This document shows positions 57,589 through 64,000 of a DNA stretch of 64,000 bases, piece by piece. Within the stretch, counting starts at the first letter, position 1. Each line of letters begins with the position of its first letter. The notes below the pieces were generated by a model that had not been told where the DNA came from, ran no database searches, and was given only the letters and a program-made list of their open reading frames with translations. This DNA is from Mesotaenium endlicherianum (Eukaryota; Streptophyta; Zygnematophyceae; Zygnematales; Mesotaeniaceae), in contig WELA01001462.1 of assembly GCA_009602735.1 (NCBI GenBank), positions 414,309 to 478,308 of the forward strand. The letters run 5' to 3'. The position numbers and the translations under genes were made by a program.

Positions 57589-58916
57589 GGCTGGTAATGG
57601 TTAAAGTGGACGCAGCACGGAAATTTATAGGCTTTCATGGAAGGGTACGCCCTCACCATTGTTCCGAAGTTGCCCCTAGGTGTTAAGTGAGATGCCTTTT
57701 CTGGGCTGTGTGTGAAAAAAAAGATAGGAGGTGCTTCATGAAGACAGCCGGTAGAAAGAGCCGGCAAGAAGCCCTTTATTTTTACTCTACTCGCTTTTGA
57801 CGAGTTAAGATATTTTCGTCACAATTTGTGAATGCGATAACGGGAGGGCGCTTCACGCATTGATTTTTGTGTCTGTTTCTGTCAGAACAAAATCTGTGTG
57901 GTGCCCGAACCACGAGGAAAAGCGACCAATGTCGTTGGTGGTCTGCTGGGAGGCCGTGGACATAATAATACATCGATGTATTGATGCAAGTTTTCCGGCT
58001 CCAATCACTGTGGACAGTACATGGACTAGCGAAGTAGGGAGGTCGAGGCGCGCGCGAGAGAACGTTCGCAAGTCGTTGAAGTGCTCAACAGCTGGCCACC
58101 TTGGTTGTGCTAGATTCTTGACATAACATGTAGATTGTGTCACGTTTTCTTGTTTTATAGCACAATCTAAACAATTACTGCGGTGTACTGCGGTGGATTG
58201 CGGTGGATCGCGATGGCATGCGAGTGGATTGCGTGCTGCATAGCTTGTCCTTGTGTGCAATATCTCGTATGCATGCAAAGATGTTGCTGACGTCTTTGTC
58301 CATCACGGACTTCCGCACTCAGCCGTCGATGAAAATATCTCACTTCAAAGTCGGTTGCCGCGGTCTCCGCGGACGGGAATTACCAGGAGCTTTTTACAGA
58401 AAGCTGCTAATGGGTTATCACTGTAAGCGAAGGTGGGACTCGGGAGTCTCGTAGCCTTGTAATCCTTACTTCTAGATCCCAGGGTCCCAACCAGATATCA
58501 TACATGTGCCATTGCGCAATGTTCATAGTATGTATAGGTAGATATAGACAAATGTACTGACCTGCATATACAGATAATTCTGAGGTAAACACTAATTTGA
58601 TTAACACCACGGACTGCTAAGTGGCTGCAAAATAAAAACACTTTATTTTGTGCGAGAAGGTCGTTCCAGTGATGTCTTCGCAACCTCTACATATGCTGGG
58701 AATGGTTGAGAGGCAGTTGGTAATTTTTACATCCTTTTGAAGGGGTGTTGTGGGTTGGCCTACGCAATTTCATCAAGTCAAGGTCACAAAAACAGTGGAG
58801 AACCCAACTTCGATCGTGAAAGCCTGACTTTCACCTTCAAAAGACGTGGAAACTTCTTTCTAAGACTATCCGCTTTTAATGGTGTGCAATCGTTTCGCGT
58901 ACATGTACATAGCGGT
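57589..58916. other. Intergenic with a short tandem repeat
   Basis: No gene is recognised. At about 58,176-58,216 the unit TGCGGTGGA(T) is repeated imperfectly four times. The left part may hold the promoter of the Myb-like gene. Confidence 0.4.
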
Positions 58917-59184
58917 TGTCGTGTGTTACGAGGTCGGGTGCGCCACACAGGTACAAGCAACACATCATAAGCAAGCAGGCTTTGCTGCAATAAAGTCTAT
59001 AATACATGCGGCTTTATAGCCGAAAAGGGAGTCAAGTCTCAAATGTTTTTTGGTGACTTGGAAATCTAGAAAAGGTCAACATATAGATGCGTAAGGTAAA
59101 TGCAAAGTCGGTCTTCCGAGGTTGACGGTTCGCACAAGTTAAGCTTGATTTTGTACGTCAACCCCGACTCAATAAATCATGACA
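58917..59184. repeat. Solo-LTR-like repeat, copy 3 (internally shortened)
   Basis: Has both termini of the 1.14-kb family (TGTCGTGTGTTACGAGG at the start, AATAAATCATGACA at the end) but only 268 bp. It is followed after two bases by another copy in the same orientation. Confidence 0.75.
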
Positions 59185-59186
59185 GC

Positions 59187-59323
59187 TGTCGTGCGTTACG
59201 AGGTCGGGTGCGCCACATAGGTACAAGCAACACCTCATAAGCAAGCAGGTTTTGCTGCAATAAAGTCTATAATACATGCGGCTTTATAGCCAAAAAGGGA
59301 GTCAAGTCTCAAATGATTTAATT
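59187..59323. repeat. Solo-LTR-like repeat, copy 4 (first 137 bp)
   Basis: Repeats the start of the family (TGTCGTGCGTTACGAGG through GGGAGTCAAG) and then stops at a C run that borders element E. Copies 3 and 4 together form a head-to-tail pair. Confidence 0.7.
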
Positions 59324-59336
59324 CCCCCCCCAGCTC

Positions 59337-60800
59337 TCAGCCTCTAGCTGATGAGCTGTGTACGCTGCCTAAGGCTAGAGCGAAGCAGTCAGTGCAGAAC
59401 CAGTCGCCAGCTGGCACACGAGCCAGCGGCGGGTCGAGGCAGCCGATGTGGAAGCCGAGGTTGCAGCTGTCGCAGAGCAGCATCTTGGCCTTTTGGCCAG
59501 AACTGTGGCAGATCTGACACGCCCTGTCTTTGGGCGGGCGCGCGTCGCGGGGACGAATCTGCATGTCAAAGTTAGGAAGGTGGCATGGTCCACAATTCTT
59601 TGTGTGGTCCTTGTGAAGACGGCCATCTGCGCCTTCCAGCTCCAGGACTCCTGACGCCAAGATGCGCTTGACGCGCAGGATGACCGATGAGCTGCTGATG
59701 TCGAGGGTGTTCTTTGTCTGGCGTCGCAGGTACACGAAGTCACCTGCGGAAAACCGCAACACCCGCGGACGATAGGCTCCTCCACGAGTCATGGCATACC
59801 TTAGCGTATCGCAATGCTGTGCGATGCTGAGGTTAGCCATGGCCATGGGCATCAGGCGCTGAAAGAGCTGCGCACGCTGCCTAATAAGAGCACTCCACGT
59901 CTCGGGGCTGTCCAAGTCCAAGACGATTTTGGCCACGGTCCTGCCTGCGGCGGGCAGGACTGGCTAGCGGCCGTAGAGAAGGAAGCAGGGAGAGTGAGAG
60001 GCCAAGGAGGCCTGCTTACTGAACCTGTACCCCATAGCCAACCACGGGAGGGCATCATCCCAGTGGGTGCTGTCGTGGGCAAGGCAGTACTTCCGCAACC
60101 CAAGCTTGACGGTCTACACCATACGCTCTGCAAGGTTGTCAGCCTGTGGATGATCGCGGGAGGTGGTGCGGTGGTCGATCATAGAGTGCTCCAGTAGCTT
60201 CTGAAAGCTGCCCTGGAAGTCCTTGCCTTGGTCGGTCAGTACCTCAGCGCAGCCGCCAAAACGGCTAAGGACCTGTTCAAGAAAGGCCTGAGCGATCCCC
60301 TCACTTGCCTTGCTGGGTAAAGGCACAAGTTCGATCCACTTAGACATGTGCTCAATCATCACCAAGACGTAGAGGTTGCCTCGGCAAGACTTGGGCAGCT
60401 CCCCAGCTAAGTCGAGCGACTACCTGTAGAACAGCCCCTGAATAAGAAGGGGGCTGAGAGCGACGGTGCGAGCTGTGAAGCTCGAGCGCACACGATCGCA
60501 GAGAGTGCAGCTGCTGACGACGTCGGCGACGACCTTAGTCATGCCTGACCACCAGTACTCAGCCTGAAGAAGGTTGAGCGTGCCTTTGACACCGAAGTGT
60601 CCCAGTGCCTCGTGTACCCGGCGTACCAGCTGACTGCGTATAGCAGGCTCAGGGACCACCAGGACGGACCCGTCCGCCATCAGTCGGCGCATGCATCCCT
60701 CCATGTAGACGAAGTCGCGGCTGAGCTGGAGGATGCGATCGCGCTCCCTCGTGGTAATGCCTGAGACCATCTCCCTAGAGGTAACGTACTGCAGCACTGG
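59337..60800 (-). pseudogene. Element E integrase and PHD finger
   Basis: Integrase zinc-binding region (HEALGHFGVKGTLNLLQAEY ... SCTLCDRV), core (MVMIEHMSKWIELVPL, VLTDQGKDFQGSFQKLL, HPQADNLAERMV), and a C-terminal region (GDFVYLRRQTKNTLDISS). The end is a PHD finger of the C4HC3 type: CQICHSSGQKAKMLLCDSC, FHIGCLDPP, WFCTDC. In other proteins such fingers read histone H3 tails. Fossil coding region. Confidence 0.88.
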
Positions 60801-60833
60801 GGCGTCCTCCCAAACATCATCGGGCCACCGGTG

Positions 60834-62441
60834 CTAGCTGTCCTGCTCTTTTGCTGCTGCCAATGCCAAGCGCCGCATGTTGACAGTTACCATGGCCATG
60901 CTTGTGAGCCCTGCGGGCCGCACCTCGCTGTCCACGGTGAAGGCCAAGAATGCTGCCGCGTGCCACGCCACAGGCTCGTCCTCATTATGGCGTGCCACAT
61001 TCAGGTCCCTCGACGATGGAAGAGGGTTACGGCTGAGGCCGTCGGCGTCCATGTTAGTGGACCCAGGGCGGTGGTGCACGTCAAAGGTGTACTCCTGCAG
61101 AATGAGCGCCCATTGTGCGTACTTGCCCGTCAGGCGTTCCGACGTCATGAGCCACTTGAGTGGCTGATGGTCGGTGACCAGGCGAAAGTGGGTGCCGTAG
61201 AGGTAGTGCTTGAAGTGCACAATTGCCCATATTGCCGCCAGGCACTCCCCCTTGTAAGAGCCGTAGTTGCTCTCGGCGCGGTTGTTGCTGCGGCTAGCGT
61301 AGGCCACCACGTGCTCGAAGCCCTCGTGCTCCGATACCAACACCGCGCCCAGTCTTGCCTGCGACCAGTCGGTGTGGAGGATGAAGGGCTTCTTGTAGTC
61401 GGGCCACCGCAGCACCGGTGCGCTCACCAACAGCTCCTTGAGCTTGTCAAACGCCGCCTGCTGCTCTCGCCCCCACACATAAGCAACACCCTTCCGCAAC
61501 AAGTCGTTGAGCGGCTTGGCCAGCTCGCTGAACCCTGGCACGAAGCGCCGATAGTAGTTGGCGATGCCAAGGAAGGCCCTCAGCTGCCAGAGATCCGTGG
61601 GAGGCAAAATGCCCGTGATGGCTGAGATCTTGGCCAGCTGCGGCGCCAGACCGGTCAAAGAGAGCAGATGCCCGAGGTACTCCACCTCTCGAGTCCCAAA
61701 CGTGCATTTGCCGGGATGGCACTTGAGCCCCGCGGCCTCCAAGCGCTCCAACACAGCAGTGATGTGGGCCACGTGCTCCTCAAACGTCTCACTGAAAACG
61801 AGCACGTCATCGATGTAGCACCGAGCAAAGGGTAGCCCTGCCAGCCCCTTATCCATGACCCTCTGAAATGTGGCCGGCGCGTTCTTCAACCCAAAAGGCA
61901 TCACCACCCATTCGTAGAGGCGCTGTGCCCCCCAGAATGTCGTCTTACGTTGATCCTTCTCGGCGATGGGAATCTGGTTGAAGCCCTGGCGCAGGACCAG
62001 CACTGAGAACCAAGTGCAGGTGCCAATGTCATCGAAGATCTCGTCTGGCGTCGGCATAGGGTACCTGTCTTGCTCAGTGACCTCGTTCAGCCGACGATAG
62101 TAACCGCACATCCTCTTCTCGGACTCGTTCCCCGCGGCATCCTTCTTGGCTGGCATGACCGTGGGCGCGGCGTAGCGAGATGACGACTCCTTCATGAGCC
62201 GACTGTCCTCCAGCTTGCCTGTCTTTGCGTCGATTAGACCATCCTCGAAGTGACTGTAATGATACCTCTTGAGGAAGATAGGCTCCTTGGACGTGAGAGG
62301 AATCCGCATGGGATCCCCTTTGTAGCGCCCAAGGTCGTGCATGCCGCTGGCGAAGCTGACGCTGGGTCTCACATCCAGCAGTGTCGTCAACTGGGCCACC
62401 TGGGCGTCAGCGAGAGTCCCCCCCAGCTTCCATGTAGACAA
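60834..62441 (-). pseudogene. Element E reverse transcriptase and RNase H
   Basis: Reverse transcriptase blocks KRMCGYYRRLNEVTEQDRYP, VVMPFGLKNAPATFQRVMDK, and the catalytic RCYIDDVLVFSETFEEHV; thumb region FLGIANYYRRFVPGF; RNase H ILHTDWSQARLGAVLVSE, NRAESNYGSYKGECLA and LVTDHQPLKWLM. The length and order are standard for Ty3/gypsy. Fossil coding region. Confidence 0.9.
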
Positions 62442-62845
62442 AGCTGGTGAGGGCGTCTGTACTGCAGCCGGCTCCTCCTGCCTTGCTGCTGGCGCCAGCG
62501 GTGGCGCGACAGGTGTCGCCTGCCCTGCAGCTATCTGTTCTCTGCTTGGGATGGATGCCTCCTCTTGTGCAGCTGCTGCCAGCTGTACTACCCCGCTTGC
62601 CTAAGGTCCTGCCTGAGGTCGCGAGCGAGGAAAAAGAAATGATGACCGGAACTCCCTCGGTCGCTGTGAGGCCTCCTCTCTCCTGCGTCCCCCCTCTAGC
62701 AAATCAGGAGCATCACGGGCTAGCGGCGGGGACTGAGGGCGTGCGCGGGCCTGCGGGGCAGTCCCCTCGCGCTAAGAATGCCACGCGGTGCCGGGCGGGG
62801 CCTGACCGTCACCGTTAGGGTAGTCTCGTCCATGGCATCAGGAGG

Positions 62846-63990
62846 TTAAGAGAGCTCCGGGTGGCGCGCCTCTGCGTAAAGAGGGACCAAGGCCTGTGTC
62901 TGCAGCAGGATCCATGTGAGGACGTTGGCGTCAATTGCCTGTCCCAGGAGGCGAATGCGGTTCACCTCTGTGAGACTGTCCAGCTCTGTGAGGTGTGGCG
63001 GGAAGCCCATGGCACGCTCCATCTCCGTCGGGCGGGGCCTGTCAAACATGCCAGTCTCCAGGTCAATGACCATCCCGCGCTGAGCGCCCACAAAGGCATC
63101 GCTGTCGTAGCGGCTGACAAAGGTAGGGAGCGCGCGCGTAACGGCGTGAATGTCCAAGCTGCGCCTGCGAGGGATGTGGCAGCACCGTCACGCGCTGCGC
63201 CAGCCGAGGGGCATTGAGGATGGAGTCAACGTTGCGCGTGTGGCGCGGATGGGCGGCTGCCAAAGCCTCAAGCGTTCCTGGCATAGCCAGGTTGGTGAAG
63301 TAGGCGCGGACGCAGTGCGTGAACGAGCCAATCTGGGCAGCGTCGATGACGGCCTCACGACCAACGTAGCTGCTGCAGAGGGCAAAGTCGGCACTGACAT
63401 CGGGCCGATGGTCGTGGCGGGCGGCCACGTTCTCCAGGATCCATGCAAGAGTGTGCGGCGGCTGATGGTCCTCCACCATGTTGAGGACACGGAGCAAGTG
63501 CGAGAAGAGAGCCGTGCGAGGGTCACTGAGTGCCCGACCATACCCAGCTCTGGAAAAACCCTAACACTCCAAACCTGCGATGATGAGTTCGATGGACCAA
63601 GGCAAGTGACATGCTCGACGGTGATGTCACGAATGTCCATGGGCCAGTCGGTCTGCGCGCGGCGGAAGGCGTGCGCGGGAAGGAGGTCTGGGAACCTCTC
63701 GTGGCATAGAGCCATCTGCCGACGGGCCACCTGCTGAGCCTCAGGATCGGGGTCCACGTAGACGTAGCGGCGCACGGGAATGCCGGCCTGCAAGGTCGCG
63801 AGCAGCCCTGCGGCGATGCCGGCGAAGAGCTCAACAAGCACGATATCGCCGGGCCGCTCGTCGAGCGGGTCGGCACAGATCGGTGTCAACAGCGGGCGGC
63901 ACCCTATGGCAGGATCACCAAGCTGCGCGGGAGGCGGATAGGTGCGCTCGGCACTGTGCTGGTGTGGCGCCATGCGGAGCGCAACCACGG
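62846..63990 (-). pseudogene. Element E C5 cytosine DNA methyltransferase domain
   Basis: Motif I is VLVELFAGIAAGLLATL, followed by an acidic YVYVDPDPEAQQVARRQ; a motif IV region is recognisable near 63,560; motif VI is WILENVAARHDH (about 63,440); the C-terminal MERAMGFPPHLTELDSLTEV and LLGQAIDANVLTWIL blocks (about 62,900-63,020) fit motifs IX-X. It matches the element D domain in spacing (motif I ELFAG, then VYVD versus LYVD) but is strongly diverged. It lies upstream of the reverse transcriptase, as in D. Broken copy. Confidence 0.82.
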
Positions 63991-64000
63991 CGCGCTTGGC

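Larger units (their letters stand above)
59337..64000 (-). mobile_element. Element E: GC-rich Ty3/gypsy fossil with C5 methyltransferase and PHD finger, cut by window end
   Basis: Minus-strand relative of element D with the same order: methyltransferase (about 63,990-62,846), reverse transcriptase and RNase H (about 62,441-60,834), integrase (about 60,800-59,650), PHD finger (about 59,530-59,390). The gag-protease part would lie beyond the right edge. A G-rich tract (59,325-59,335 on the minus strand) may be the polypurine tract, but no matching LTR is visible; copy 4 of the solo-LTR-like repeat abuts it. Base composition is much more GC-rich than D. Broken, with about half a dozen breaks. 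The divergence from D at protein level is large, so the two are separate lineages of one element family. Confidence 0.88.

Noticed and set aside
1-64000. tRNA, rRNA, CRISPR array or bacterial operon signals
   Set aside because: None seen on either strand; the tRNA-like match at 13,051-13,065 is a retroelement primer binding site.

Overview
The window looks like nuclear DNA of a green-lineage alga. Two well-supported host genes are plant-like: an EFR3 homologue whose first 46 residues follow the plant EFR3 pattern, and a kinesin-10/Kid-type motor. Genes carry many short exons with GT-AG introns, and the space between them is filled with decayed retroelements. A streptophyte (charophyte) alga would fit best, because Ty3/gypsy elements carrying cytosine methyltransferases have been reported from that group, but the sequence alone does not fix the species. 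One assembly gap (151 N inside a GA repeat) lies near 25.3 kb.

Layout. 0.2-3.8 kb: an eight-exon minus-strand gene for an unknown 309-residue membrane-anchored coiled-coil protein. 3.8-5.9 kb: no clear gene. 5.9-13.8 kb: two fossil chromodomain Ty3/gypsy copies on the minus strand, arranged LTR-pol-LTR-gag...integrase-LTR in reverse. 13.8-17.4 kb: remains of one or two further plus-strand LTR elements. 17.4-18.5 kb: a 1.15-kb solo-LTR-like repeat with a 4-bp target duplication. 20.0-26.9 kb: EFR3 (minus). 27.6-32.4 kb: kinesin-10 (plus), divergent from EFR3. 35.0-48.2 kb: element D, a plus-strand Ty3/gypsy fossil with a C5 DNA methyltransferase between protease and reverse transcriptase and a PHD finger after integrase; its LTRs carry a small Cys-rich ORF and its ends are circularly permuted. 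A second 1.14-kb solo-LTR-like copy sits inside its pol. 48.3-57.6 kb: a PIF/Harbinger-type cluster: transposase (plus), a bacterial-type C5 methyltransferase pseudogene (minus), an orphan ORF (plus), an F-box/LRR gene (minus) and a Myb/SANT-like gene (minus). 58.9-64.0 kb: broken copies of the solo-LTR-like repeat and element E, a GC-rich minus-strand relative of D with the same methyltransferase-RT-integrase-PHD order, cut by the window edge.

How parts relate. EFR3 and kinesin-10 are housekeeping genes (plasma-membrane PI4-kinase anchoring; chromosome-arm motor) sharing a 0.7-kb intergenic region. The striking theme of the right half is DNA methylation: three C5-methyltransferase sequences of at least two families in 25 kb, two of them inside retroelements that also encode a chromatin-reading PHD finger. 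No RNA gene, CRISPR array or bacterial-type operon signal was seen.
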